Source: Azospirillum thermophilum
Lineage (GTDB): Bacteria; Pseudomonadota; Alphaproteobacteria; Azospirillales; Azospirillaceae
Assembly: GCF_003130795.1 (NCBI RefSeq)
Contig: NZ_CP029353.1
Span: forward strand, 1,813,501-1,877,500
Direction of reading: 5' to 3'
Length of the DNA stretch: 64,000 bases
Shown here: piece after piece, positions 55,917-63,561 of the stretch
How positions within the stretch are numbered: position 1 is the stretch's first letter
Layout: each line of letters begins with the position of its first letter
Made by a program: the position numbers and the translations under genes
Notes under the pieces: generated by a model
The model's input: the letters and a program-made list of their open reading frames with translations, nothing else
What the model was told of the DNA's origin: nothing
The model's database searches: none

Positions 55917-56211
55917 CCTGTTTCCCCGACCGCTCTGCTATGAACGCCATGAGTCGGAGGACTTTGTCAGACACAAACTGGCGAGCTCTCTCAGCCGTAC
56001 CTTCTTTGCCGAGATTCTCAGCAAAGAACATGATCGACGACAGCGGCATGCCATACACCTGAGCGTAACGCTCAAGCAACTGTAACGTAGGCTTCTTTTT
56101 GCCTGCCTCGATCTCCGATACGTATGACTTCGTCACGCCTAGCTTTGCTGCCAAATCCTTCTGCGACAAGTCATGAAAGACCCGGAGCAGTCGCAAGGCT
56201 TCGTTCAACAC
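55885..56211 (-). CDS. Retron-associated XRE-family HTH protein
   Basis: 108-residue protein with a Cro/C1-type HTH at about 2-60 (LNEALRLLRVFHDLSQKDLAAKLGVTKSYVSEIEAGKKKPTLQLLERYA) and a charged C-terminal helix. Start is set at GTG 56211, where GAGGAGG lies 6 bases upstream; a TTG at 56244 would add 11 residues. Retrons accompanied by a small XRE protein are a described class (type VI in one published scheme, as I recall). It could be a repressor, antitoxin or effector; the sequence does not decide. Confidence 0.87.
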   Translation of the reverse strand: MLNEALRLLRVFHDLSQKDLAAKLGVTKSYVSEIEAGKKKPTLQLLERYAQVYGMPLSSIMFFAENLGKEGTAERARQFVSDKVLRLMAFIAERSGKQDDDEDQKLSA

Positions 56212-56256
56212 GGCCACCTCCTCGAATGCATCCCAGGGTAACAAGGCTGGGTGACG

Positions 56257-56412
56257 TCAGTTCCTTTCGTCAAAGCACTCAATCACCTTCACGACTAGTC
56301 GTGCGAGCGCGATCAAAAGCCTTGCCGTCCAGGGATTGCACAAAATGCGCAACACCTGCTTAAGGATCTGCCGCCGCCGTCGTCGGTTGGAACGTGAATC
56401 GACCATCGACAT
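56257..56412 (-). CDS. Small basic/hydrophobic protein of the retron locus (51 residues)
   Basis: Short frame between the structured leader and the XRE gene, starting at ATG with GAAGGAG 9 bases upstream, one of the best ribosome-binding sites in the window. The N-terminus is strongly basic (MVDSRSNRRRRRQILKQVLR), followed by a hydrophobic/amphipathic stretch (NPWTARLLIALARLVVKVIE) and a short acidic end. This looks like a membrane-active peptide and, in a retron, is a candidate toxin or effector. No family is recognised. An anti-Shine-Dalgarno sequence lies upstream. Its stop is 45 bases before the XRE start. Confidence 0.65.
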   Translation of the reverse strand: MSMVDSRSNRRRRRQILKQVLRILCNPWTARLLIALARLVVKVIECFDERN

Positions 56413-56419
56413 GGCGGAA

Positions 56420-56485
56420 TTCTCCTTCTCATTCAAGCGCCTGCGGGATTGCAGAACGCTCGTGCCCTCAACGAGAAGTGGAGAA
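56420..56485 (-). promoter_or_regulatory. Candidate Shine-Dalgarno/anti-Shine-Dalgarno switch of the small retron gene
   Basis: In the transcript, TTCTCC-AC-TTCTC (56485-56473) can pair with GAGAAGGAGAA (56430-56420), giving 6 plus 5 pairs around a 2-base bulge. The second element is the ribosome-binding region of the 51-residue gene, so pairing would block translation. The first element lies just before the proposed a2 end of the retron RNA. Confidence 0.55.
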
Positions 56486-56697
56486 CGACGGCTTTACCCA
56501 GCTTGACCCAGCGCGGGGCCAATGTCCTGGCCCCGCGCCGTCTGCGGACGGACGTCGCCGCGTCGCCGCGCCGCACCACCGCCACAGTTTGTTAGGAGGC
56601 ATTAACACCTCCCACGAGTAAGTCCGATGACTTACTCAGTGAATGGGCGCATCTCCATTAACGTCACCAACTGGATTCGAAGGTAGCGAGCAGTTCT
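56453..56697 (-). ncRNA. Candidate retron msr-msd RNA
   Basis: Non-coding, structured DNA upstream of the small gene, where the retron RNA is expected. Perfect hairpins: GAGTAAGTC-ATCG-GACTTACTC (56616-56637), GGAGG-N8-CCTCC (56595-56612) and a G+C-rich GCGCGGGGCCA-N6-TGGCCCCGCGC (56511-56538) that could be the msd stem. The ends AGAAC-T-GCTCG-C-T (56697-56685) and A-CGAGC-GTTCT (56463-56453) pair with two single-base bulges as a possible a1/a2. Boundaries and branching G are uncertain. A weak promoter-like TTGACT at 56779-56774 lies upstream. Confidence 0.5.
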
Positions 56698-56792
56698 CTG
56701 TCAGTCAACATGGTTCGCTGCCAGAGAACCAACTTTTTATGGTTAACGTCCAATAGTATTCGCAGAAAGCGCGAGTCAAGGCCCGCCGGGGC

Positions 56793-58028
56793 TCAGCCGC
56801 CGCGGTGGACCACCCGCCACACCGCGCCGTAATCGTCGGCGATCAGCAGGCTGCCGTCCCTGGCGACCGACAGGCCGCTCGGCCGGCCCCACACCCGCGC
56901 CGGGCCGCTGCCGCCCGGCATGCGGAAGCCGGCGGCGAAGATCTCGTAGCCGCCGGTGGGCTTGCCGTCGCGGAACGGCACGAAGGCCACCGTGTAGCCG
57001 ACGGGGTCGGAGCGGTTCCAAGAGCCGTGCAGCGCCACGAAGGCGCCGGCCCTGTACTTCTCCGGAAAAATGGTGCGGTCGCCGAAGACGAGGCCGAGCG
57101 GGGCCGAATGGGCCTGGAACAGCACGTCCGGCACGATCGCCCGCTTCACGAGGTCCGGCCGCTTCTCCGCGAAGTCGGGCTGCGGGTTGGATCCCAGATA
57201 GGAATAGGGCCAGCCGTAGAAGCCGCCCTCCTGCACCCGCGTCAGATAGTCGGGGACGAGCTGGTCGCCCAGCCCGTCGCGCTCGTTCACCACGGTATAG
57301 AGCTCGCTGCTGCCCGGCCGGAAGGCCATGCCCACCGCGTTGCGCAGGCCGGACGCGAAGGTGCGCTGGTTGCCGCCGTCGATGGAGAAGGCCTGGATCG
57401 TCGCGCGCGGCTCCGGCTCCTCGTCGATGTTGCCGTCGGAGCCGATGCCGACATAGAGCGTCCGCCCGTCCGGCGACACCGCGACCGTGCGCGTGTTGTG
57501 GCCGCCGCGCTTGCCGAAGGCGCCGTCGGCGGTGATCCTCCGCCGCTCGCCGGCCTTGGCCGCCCCCTCCGTCCAGGGCAGCCGCCACACCCCGGCGAGG
57601 TCGCCGACATAGACGGCGCCGTCATGGTAGGCGAGGCCGTAGGGCCGGTCGAAGCCGGTCGCCCAGGCCGCCGCCAGCTCCGCCTTGCCGTCGCCGTCGG
57701 CATCGCGCAGCAGGGTGACGGAGCCCGGCCGCTGCTGCGCCACCAGCACGTCGCCGTTGGGCAGGGTCAGCAGGTTGCGCGCATGATCGACGTTGTCGCG
57801 GAACAGCGTGACGGTGAAGCCCTCCGGCACCCGCAGCGGATCCCTGGCCGGCCGCTTCACGCTCTCCGCCTGGACGGCCACCGCCGGCGTCTCGTAGGGC
57901 TTGGGCAGGTCCTGCACCCGCACATGGATGCTGTCGCCGACGCTCTGCCCCGGCGGGCGCTGGGCAAGGGCCGGCGTGGCGGCGGCGGCGAGGGCCAGTC
58001 CGAAGAGGGCGGCGCGGCGGAACGTCAT
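56793..58028 (-). CDS. Exported PQQ-dependent sugar dehydrogenase-like protein
   Basis: 411-residue six-bladed beta-propeller protein of the soluble aldose/sorbosone dehydrogenase family (YliI-like). The signal peptide is MTFRRAALFGLALAAAATPALA. Conserved parts include RNLLTLPNGDVLVAQQRPG, GHNTRTVAVSPDGRTLYVGIGSDGNIDE, FASGLRNAVGMAFRPG, GFYGWPYSYLG and FVALHGSWNRSDPVGY. It would oxidise sugars in the periplasm with PQQ, though cofactor use is inferred from the family. The start follows GGAGG. Confidence 0.9.
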   Translation of the reverse strand: MTFRRAALFGLALAAAATPALAQRPPGQSVGDSIHVRVQDLPKPYETPAVAVQAESVKRPARDPLRVPEGFTVTLFRDNVDHARNLLTLPNGDVLVAQQRPGSVTLLRDADGDGKAELAAAWATGFDRPYGLAYHDGAVYVGDLAGVWRLPWTEGAAKAGERRRITADGAFGKRGGHNTRTVAVSPDGRTLYVGIGSDGNIDEEPEPRATIQAFSIDGGNQRTFASGLRNAVGMAFRPGSSELYTVVNERDGLGDQLVPDYLTRVQEGGFYGWPYSYLGSNPQPDFAEKRPDLVKRAIVPDVLFQAHSAPLGLVFGDRTIFPEKYRAGAFVALHGSWNRSDPVGYTVAFVPFRDGKPTGGYEIFAAGFRMPGGSGPARVWGRPSGLSVARDGSLLIADDYGAVWRVVHRGG

Positions 58029-58092
58029 CGGTCGGAGCCTCCGGTAGGGAACGGACGTGCCCGACCATGTGGCGCGCCCACTGCCGCGCTCA

Positions 58093-58138
58093 AGGGTCAT
58101 AGCGCCTCCGGCGCTTGAGGGTCATACCGCCTCCGGCG
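58093..58138. repeat. Short tandem duplication upstream of the sugar dehydrogenase gene
   Basis: Two copies of a 25-base unit (beginning AGGGTCATA and containing CGCCTCCGGCG) at 58093-58117 and 58118-58138, the second truncated and one base different. It lies between the sugar dehydrogenase and rpsD genes in their divergent promoter region. Confidence 0.7.
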
Positions 58139-58327
58139 AGGCCCGACCGTGAACTCCCCGTTTGACTCTGCGGCGGGGATCCGTATAGTGCCGGCCTTCA
58201 CTTCCTGGGAAGGTGGACGAGCGGCAGCGTGCCTTTTCGGCGCGCCCTTCGCCCCGTCCGATGGTCCTGCGGGACCGCCGGAACTACCGGGACAACATCA
58301 ACTCGTGTTCCAACGAGGCTTTGGAAA

Positions 58328-58942
58328 ATGAGCAAGCGTCAAGAGTCCAAGTACAAGATCGACCGGCGCCTCGGCGTCAACCTGTGGGGCCGCGCCAAGA
58401 GCCCGCTGAACAAGCGCGAGTACGGCCCGGGCCAGCACGGCCAGCGCCGCAAGAAGCCGTCGGACTACGGCCTGCAGCTGATGGCCAAGCAGAAGCTGAA
58501 GGGCTACTACGGCAACATCGGCGAGAAGCAGTTCCGCCGCATCTACGCCGAGGCCGTGCGCCGCAAGGGCGACACCGGCGAGAACCTGATCGGCCTGCTG
58601 GAGCGCCGTCTGGACGCCGTCGTCTACCGCATGAAGTTCGCGCCGACCCCGTTCGCCGCGCGCCAGCTCGTCAACCACGGCCACATCCTGGTCAACGGCC
58701 GCCGCCTGAACATCCCGTCGGCCCAGATCAAGGACAACGACACCATCGAGGTGCGGTCGAAGTCCAAGCAGCTCGCCATCGTCCTCGAGGCCGTCGCCTC
58801 GGGCGAGCGCGACATCCCCGACTACCTGGAAGTCGACACCTCCGCCCTGAAGGGCCGCTTCGTGCGCGCCCCGCTGCTGGCCGACGTGCCGTACCCGGTC
58901 CAGATGGAGCCGAACCTGGTCGTCGAGTTCTACTCGCGCTGA
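58328..58942 (+). CDS. rpsD: 30S ribosomal protein S4
   Basis: 204-residue S4, a primary 16S rRNA binder. The N-terminal [19 protein letters not shown] and [19 protein letters not shown] and the S4 RNA-binding domain ([40 protein letters not shown], about 94-133) are complete. No zinc-binding cysteines are present. The start at 58328 has GAGG upstream. A terminator follows. Confidence 0.98.
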   Translation: MSKRQESKYKIDRRLGVNLWGRAKSPLNKREYGPGQHGQRRKKPSDYGLQLMAKQKLKGYYGNIGEKQFRRIYAEAVRRKGDTGENLIGLLERRLDAVVYRMKFAPTPFAARQLVNHGHILVNGRRLNIPSAQIKDNDTIEVRSKSKQLAIVLEAVASGERDIPDYLEVDTSALKGRFVRAPLLADVPYPVQMEPNLVVEFYSR

Positions 58943-58968
58943 CCCCTCGGCCCGCAAGGGACAGGAAG

Positions 58969-59002
58969 AAAGGCCGCTCCTCCGGGAGCGGCCTTTTCTT
59001 TT
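58969..59002 (+). terminator. Rho-independent terminator of rpsD
   Basis: AAGGCCGCTCC / GGAGCGGCCTT, an 11-base stem with a TCCG loop followed by TTCTTTT, 27 bases after rpsD. Confidence 0.92.
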
Positions 59003-59139
59003 GGCCGGTTCCTTGTGGGCCGGACCGGCCGGCGGAGCACGCCGTCACGGCGGCAGCGACAGCAGCGGCCCCAGCTTGGCAAGCACCTGCTGCTGCACGG
59101 CCTCCGGGGCCGGCGCCGGCGCCGTCTACGCGCACCGCC

Positions 59140-59607
59140 TCACGCCGCCACGGGCACCCGGCCGTCGCGGGCGCGCATCAGCAGCCACACCACCGACACG
59201 CCCAGCAGCTTCGACGCGAAGCTGGCGGCCCACACGCCGGGCTCCCAGATGTCGAGCATGCCGAAGAACAGCGCGGTGTCCGCCGGCACCGACAGGGCGG
59301 CGCTCAGCCACAGGCGGTCGCGCAGCGGGCGCTTGGTGACGGTGAAGACGACCCAGTCGATGGTCTCCGACAGGGCGAAGGCGGCGACGCTGGCCGTCGC
59401 GACGAACGGATCGGCGAGCAGATAGGACACCACCGTGCCGGCCAGCATGGCGGCGAGCGCCCAATGGCCGAAGCGGACCTGCACCATGTCGCGCAGGATG
59501 AAGACCAGCCCGACCCAGCAGGACCAGACGAGGTCGAGGTGGGGGAACAGGCTGAAGGCATAGTTGATGGCAACGATGCTGCCGATATAGGCGGCAAGCC
59601 AGATCAT
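59140..59607 (-). CDS. VUT family protein (YhhQ-like queuosine precursor transporter)
   Basis: 155-residue membrane protein with five or six helices of the vitamin uptake transporter (VUT/YhhQ) type, in this family usually linked to import of queuosine precursors. It contains IGSIVAINYAFSLFPHLDL, FILRDMVQVRFGHWAL and FALSETIDWVVFTVTKRPLRDRLW. The start MIWLAAYIG at 59607 is chosen because GGAGG is 9 bases upstream; the ATG at 59616 directly abuts that site. Confidence 0.87.
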   Translation of the reverse strand: MIWLAAYIGSIVAINYAFSLFPHLDLVWSCWVGLVFILRDMVQVRFGHWALAAMLAGTVVSYLLADPFVATASVAAFALSETIDWVVFTVTKRPLRDRLWLSAALSVPADTALFFGMLDIWEPGVWAASFASKLLGVSVVWLLMRARDGRVPVAA

Positions 59608-59730
59608 GTCGGTCATCCTCCGAAGGCGACCCGCGGAAATACGGGCGCTCAAGACCGGGGCAGACCCGCGTGAATGCGGGCGCCCCGTCCCGGGGATGTA
59701 ACAGGATCGGCGGCGGATTTGAAGCCCGCC

Positions 59731-60558
59731 CTACCGGCCGCAGCGCTCCTCCAGCCAGCGGACGCCGAACCGCAGGAGGTCGGCGGCCGGAAGCAGCACG
59801 CTGCCGGCGGAGCCGACCTCGCCGGTCCGCCCGCCGCCCTGGTCGAGGAACTGCCGGACGATCGTCCCGAAATAGCCGGGGTCGAGCCCGTCGACCACCG
59901 GATCGACGGTGTCGAACTCCTCGATCACCCGCCATTCGACGCGGCCGTCGACCAGGAAGGGCGTCTCCATCCGCCGGACATGCTTGCCGGGGATGCGGGC
60001 GAGATGCTCGGCATGGTGAAGCAGGCTGACGGTGTCGAGCGGCGCCCCGACCATCAGCACCTTGCCGCCCGCCTCGACCAGCTTGGCGAAGGGCGAGCCC
60101 TCGCCATAGCCGTAGTCCAGCGGGTGGTCGGCGACGAACCAGTCCGCCCGCGCGCCGATGGCGGCGACCGACGCCCCCGGATTGCCGCTGCGCCGCGCGC
60201 CGGGATAGGTGCGGACGAACTCGGCGATGACGCCATGGTCGCGGCTGGCCCGCGAGGCGGCCGGGTCGAAGGGCGGGATGTCCGGCTTCAGGGCCGGCGG
60301 CAGCATCCCCTCCTCGTCCAGCGCGTCCTCGTACTGGGCGTCCCAGTTCACGTAGGCGAGCAGGGTTCCCCGCGGCCCCACGGCGTCGAGGATGGCGCCG
60401 ATCAGCGCGTCCGGCCCGTTCAGCATCTCGCCGGCCGAACGCATCGCGGCGTGGATCATCACGCTGTCGCCCGGCTCAACCCCCAGCGCCTCCAGCTGGC
60501 TGCGCAGCTCGCGCCGGCTCCAGTACGGGTCCTCTCCGATCTCGATCATTCGTCCCAT
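59731..60558 (-). CDS. AAC(3)-family aminoglycoside N-acetyltransferase-like protein
   Basis: 275-residue member of the antibiotic N-acetyltransferase (AAC(3)) family, which acetylates the 3-amino group of aminoglycosides or acts on unknown amines. Typical parts are PGDSVMIHAAMRSAGEMLNGPDALIGAILDAVGPRGTLL, NPGASVAAIGARADWFVADHPLDYGYGEGSPFAKLVEAGGKVLMVGAPLDTVSLLHHAEH. Chromosomal relatives do not always give resistance. It begins 21 bases after cysS in the gltX-cysS-aac order, suggesting cotranscription. Confidence 0.9.
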   Translation of the reverse strand: MGRMIEIGEDPYWSRRELRSQLEALGVEPGDSVMIHAAMRSAGEMLNGPDALIGAILDAVGPRGTLLAYVNWDAQYEDALDEEGMLPPALKPDIPPFDPAASRASRDHGVIAEFVRTYPGARRSGNPGASVAAIGARADWFVADHPLDYGYGEGSPFAKLVEAGGKVLMVGAPLDTVSLLHHAEHLARIPGKHVRRMETPFLVDGRVEWRVIEEFDTVDPVVDGLDPGYFGTIVRQFLDQGGGRTGEVGSAGSVLLPAADLLRFGVRWLEERCGR

Positions 60559-60579
60559 CCAACCCGTTTCTTGTTGTCC

Positions 60580-61953
60580 TCAGCCCCGCTTCCAGCTCGT
60601 TCCCTGCGGGCCGTCCTCCAGGACGATGCCCTGGTCGGCCAGCGCCTTGCGGATGCGGTCGGCCTCCGCGAAGTTCTTCGCGGCGCGGGCGGCCCTGCGG
60701 TCGGCGATCATCTGCTCGACCTCGGCGTCCGACAGGGCGGCGGCCCCCTTCGGGGCCCAGCGGAACCACGCCTCCGGCTCCTGCTGCAGAAGGCCGAGCT
60801 GGCGGCCGGCGGCCAGCAGCGCCCCCTTGGCCTTCGCCCGCTCCGCGTCGCTCTTCGCCTTGTTCACCGCCCCCGCCAGCTCGTGCAGGTGGGAGATGGC
60901 GAGCGGCGTGTTGAGGTCGTCCTCCAGCGCCGCCAGCAGCTCGATCGGCAGCTCCGCCTCCGCCGCGGCCGGATCGCCGCGCAGCGCCTGGTACCAGCGG
61001 TCGAGCGTCGCCTTCGCCTGCCTCAGCCCGTCGCGGGTGAAGTCCAGCGGCTGGCGGTAATGCGCGCTCATCAGCGTCAGGCGGATCGCCTCGCCGGGAT
61101 GGTCGTCCAGCAGCTCGTGAACGGTGAAGAAGTTGCCGAGCGACTTCGACATCTTCTCGCCTTCGACCGTTACGAAGCCGTTATGGACCCAGTAGCGGGC
61201 AAGGGTATCCGTTCCGTGCGCGCAACGGCTCTGGGCGATCTCGTTCTCGTGGTGGGGGAAGATCAGGTCCAGCCCGCCGCCGTGGATGTCGAAGGTGACG
61301 CCCAGATGCTCCTTCGCCATGGCGGAGCACTCGATGTGCCAGCCGGGCCGGCCGCGGCCCCACGGGCTGTCCCAGCCGGGCTGGTCGGGGGTGCTGGGCT
61401 TCCACAGCACGAAGTCGGACGGGTCGCGCTTGTAGGGCGCCACCTCCACCCGCGCGCCGGCGATCATCTCGTCGAGCGAGCGGCGGGAGAGCTGCCCGTA
61501 CTCCGTCATCGACGGCACCGAGAACAGGACGTGCCCCGCCTCGGCATAGGCGTGGCCGCGCGCGATCAGCTCGGCGATCAGCGCGATCATGTGGGCGATG
61601 TGGTGCGTGGCGCGCGGCTCGACCGTCGGGCGCAGCGCGTTCAGCGCGTCCATGTCCGCATGGTACTGGTCGGTCGTCCGCCGGGTCAGATCCTCGATCG
61701 GCTCGCCGCTGTCGCGGGACCGGTCGATGATCTTGTCGTCGACGTCCGTGATGTTGCGGACATAGGTCACCGACGGGTAGAGCCGCGACAGCAGCCGGAA
61801 CAGCACGTCGAAGACGACGACCGGCCGGGCGTTGCCGATGTGCGCCGTGTCGTACACGGTGGGACCACACACGTACATGCCGACATGGTCCGGGCGAAGC
61901 GGCTCGAAGCGCTCCTTGCGGCGGGTCAGCGTGTTGTAGAGGTCCAGCGGCAC
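60580..61953 (-). CDS. cysS: Cysteinyl-tRNA synthetase
   Basis: 457-residue class I aminoacyl-tRNA synthetase charging tRNA-Cys. The zinc/cysteine ligands and HIGH region appear as [19 protein letters not shown] (about 28-46), with the further zinc ligands in [15 protein letters not shown] and [11 protein letters not shown], and KMSKS in [15 protein letters not shown]. The C-terminal anticodon-recognition region is complete. It follows gltX by 69 bases. Confidence 0.97.
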   Translation of the reverse strand: MPLDLYNTLTRRKERFEPLRPDHVGMYVCGPTVYDTAHIGNARPVVVFDVLFRLLSRLYPSVTYVRNITDVDDKIIDRSRDSGEPIEDLTRRTTDQYHADMDALNALRPTVEPRATHHIAHMIALIAELIARGHAYAEAGHVLFSVPSMTEYGQLSRRSLDEMIAGARVEVAPYKRDPSDFVLWKPSTPDQPGWDSPWGRGRPGWHIECSAMAKEHLGVTFDIHGGGLDLIFPHHENEIAQSRCAHGTDTLARYWVHNGFVTVEGEKMSKSLGNFFTVHELLDDHPGEAIRLTLMSAHYRQPLDFTRDGLRQAKATLDRWYQALRGDPAAAEAELPIELLAALEDDLNTPLAISHLHELAGAVNKAKSDAERAKAKGALLAAGRQLGLLQQEPEAWFRWAPKGAAALSDAEVEQMIADRRAARAAKNFAEADRIRKALADQGIVLEDGPQGTSWKRG

Positions 61954-62022
61954 GGCCTCGGTCTCCTTGGGTGTGGTGGTCTCGGCGGACGGGGGCCCGG
62001 CGAACGGGTGTCCGGCGAACGG

Positions 62023-63363
62023 TCAGGCGGTCTCGCCGGCCAGCCGGCGCAGGGCGCGCGGCCGGCCGATCAGGGGTAGCAGGTTCTTCAACTCCGGTCC
62101 ATGGTCGCGGCCGGTCAGCGCCCGGCGCAGCGGCAGGAACAGCTCCTTGCCCTTGCGCCCGGTCGCCCCCTTCACCGCATTGGCCCAGGCGCCCCAGGTG
62201 CCGGCGTCCCACGGCTCGCCCGGCAGCAGGGCGGCCGCCTGCTCCAGGAAGGCGGCGTCCTCCACCACCGGCGTCACCGGGGCGTGGGTCACCGCCCACC
62301 AGTCGGCGGCGTCGGCCAGCCGGGCCAGGTTGGGGCGCACCGCCTCCCAGAAGGCGGCGTCCGCCCCGGCCAGCCCCAGGGACTCCAGCCGGCCGCGGAC
62401 GCTCTCGAAGGGCATCAGGTGGAGCAGGCGGGCGTTCAGCCGCATCAGCTCCTCCGGGTCGAACTTCGGCGTCGCCCGCGACACCTTGGCGAGGTCGAAG
62501 TCGGCCGCCAGCTCGTCCAGCGTCAGCCGCGCCTCGATCGGGTCGGAGGTGCCGAGCTTGGCGAGCAGGCTGTTCAGCGCCATCGGCTCGACCCCCTCCT
62601 CGCGCAGGCTGCCGATGGCGAGGCTGCCCAGCCGCTTCGACAGCCCCTGCCCCGCCGCGTCGGTCAGCAGCGGCAGATGCGCGAAGACCGGGACGCCCGC
62701 CCCCATGGCCTCGAAGATCTGGATCTGCACCGCCGTGTTGGCGACATGGTCCTCGCCGCGGATGATGTGGGTGATGGCGAAGTCGGCGTCGTCCACCACG
62801 CTGGTCAGGGTGTAGAGCGGCCGGCCGTCCTCGCGGATCAGCACCGGATCGCTCAGCGCCGTGCCCTCGAACCGCACCGGGCCGCGCACCAGATCCTCCC
62901 AGGCCACCGGATCGGGCGCCAGCTTGAACCGCCAGTGCGGCCGGCGGCCCTCCGCCTCCAGCCGGGCGCGGTCGGCGTCGCTCAGGCGCAGCGCGGCGCG
63001 GTCGTAGATCGGCGGGCGGCCCTGCGACACCAGGCTGGCACGCTTGAGCGACAGCTCCTCCGCCGTCTCGTAGCAGGGGTAGAGCCGGCCGGCGGCCTTC
63101 AGCGCCTCCGCCACCTCGTCGTACCGCGGATAGCGGTCGCTTTCGCGGGCGAAACGGTCCCAGGTCAGGCCCAGCCAGGTCAGGTCGGCGGCGATGGCGT
63201 CGGCGAACGCCTGCGTGGATCGTTCCTCGTCCGTATCGTCCAGCCGGAACAGGAAGCTCCCGCCGGTCCTGCGCGCGAACAGCCAGTTGACGAGCGCCTG
63301 CCGGACATTGCCGACGTGAAGGCGGCCGGTCGGGCTGGGGGCGAAGCGGACGGCGGTGGACAT
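62023..63363 (-). CDS. gltX: Glutamyl-tRNA synthetase
   Basis: 446-residue class I synthetase for tRNA-Glu, possibly the discriminating or Glu/Gln type; many alphaproteobacteria have two GltX genes. The HIGH-like motif is [22 protein letters not shown] at about 9-30 and KMSKS-like is GLSKRLG near 200. The start at 63363 is preceded by GGTGAG; the long upstream frame is not supported. It is first in a gltX-cysS-aac group. Confidence 0.96.
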   Translation of the reverse strand: MSTAVRFAPSPTGRLHVGNVRQALVNWLFARRTGGSFLFRLDDTDEERSTQAFADAIAADLTWLGLTWDRFARESDRYPRYDEVAEALKAAGRLYPCYETAEELSLKRASLVSQGRPPIYDRAALRLSDADRARLEAEGRRPHWRFKLAPDPVAWEDLVRGPVRFEGTALSDPVLIREDGRPLYTLTSVVDDADFAITHIIRGEDHVANTAVQIQIFEAMGAGVPVFAHLPLLTDAAGQGLSKRLGSLAIGSLREEGVEPMALNSLLAKLGTSDPIEARLTLDELAADFDLAKVSRATPKFDPEELMRLNARLLHLMPFESVRGRLESLGLAGADAAFWEAVRPNLARLADAADWWAVTHAPVTPVVEDAAFLEQAAALLPGEPWDAGTWGAWANAVKGATGRKGKELFLPLRRALTGRDHGPELKNLLPLIGRPRALRRLAGETA

Positions 63364-63561
63364 GGCGGAACTCACCTGACGGGTAGTCGGGCGGCGAGTC
63401 CTAGCACGGGCGGCGGCGGTCCGGAAGCCATGTGCTCCGGCGGCGGCGCCCGAACGGGGTGCCGCACCCCTTTCGCGCAATGGTCGCGCAATAGTTCGTT
63501 AACCATAACGGCCGATGCTCGGCCCCGGATGCACCCTCTGGATTACGGGACGAGGACGGCG

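Noticed and set aside
54759..56356. 12-base direct repeat ATGCGCAACACC at 54759 and 56345 as possible island attachment sites
   Set aside because: The first copy is an arm of the trmJ terminator and the second lies inside the small retron gene rather than at the island edge. Chance occurrence at this length is plausible.
56251..56668. Alternative a1/a2 pair for the retron RNA (GGTGACGTTA at 56668-56659 with TGACGTCACC at 56260-56251)
   Set aside because: It is a 10-pair stem with one wobble, but it would make the RNA about 418 bases long and enclose the whole 51-residue gene; the 56697/56453 pair gives a more usual size. Not excluded by sequence alone.
59045..59122. Minus-strand fragment reading like a protein C-terminus (PEAVQQQVLAKLGPLLSLPP) beyond the VUT gene
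   Set aside because: It is preceded in frame by a stop, has no start or ribosome-binding site, and could arise from G+C-rich composition; no parent gene can be reconstructed.
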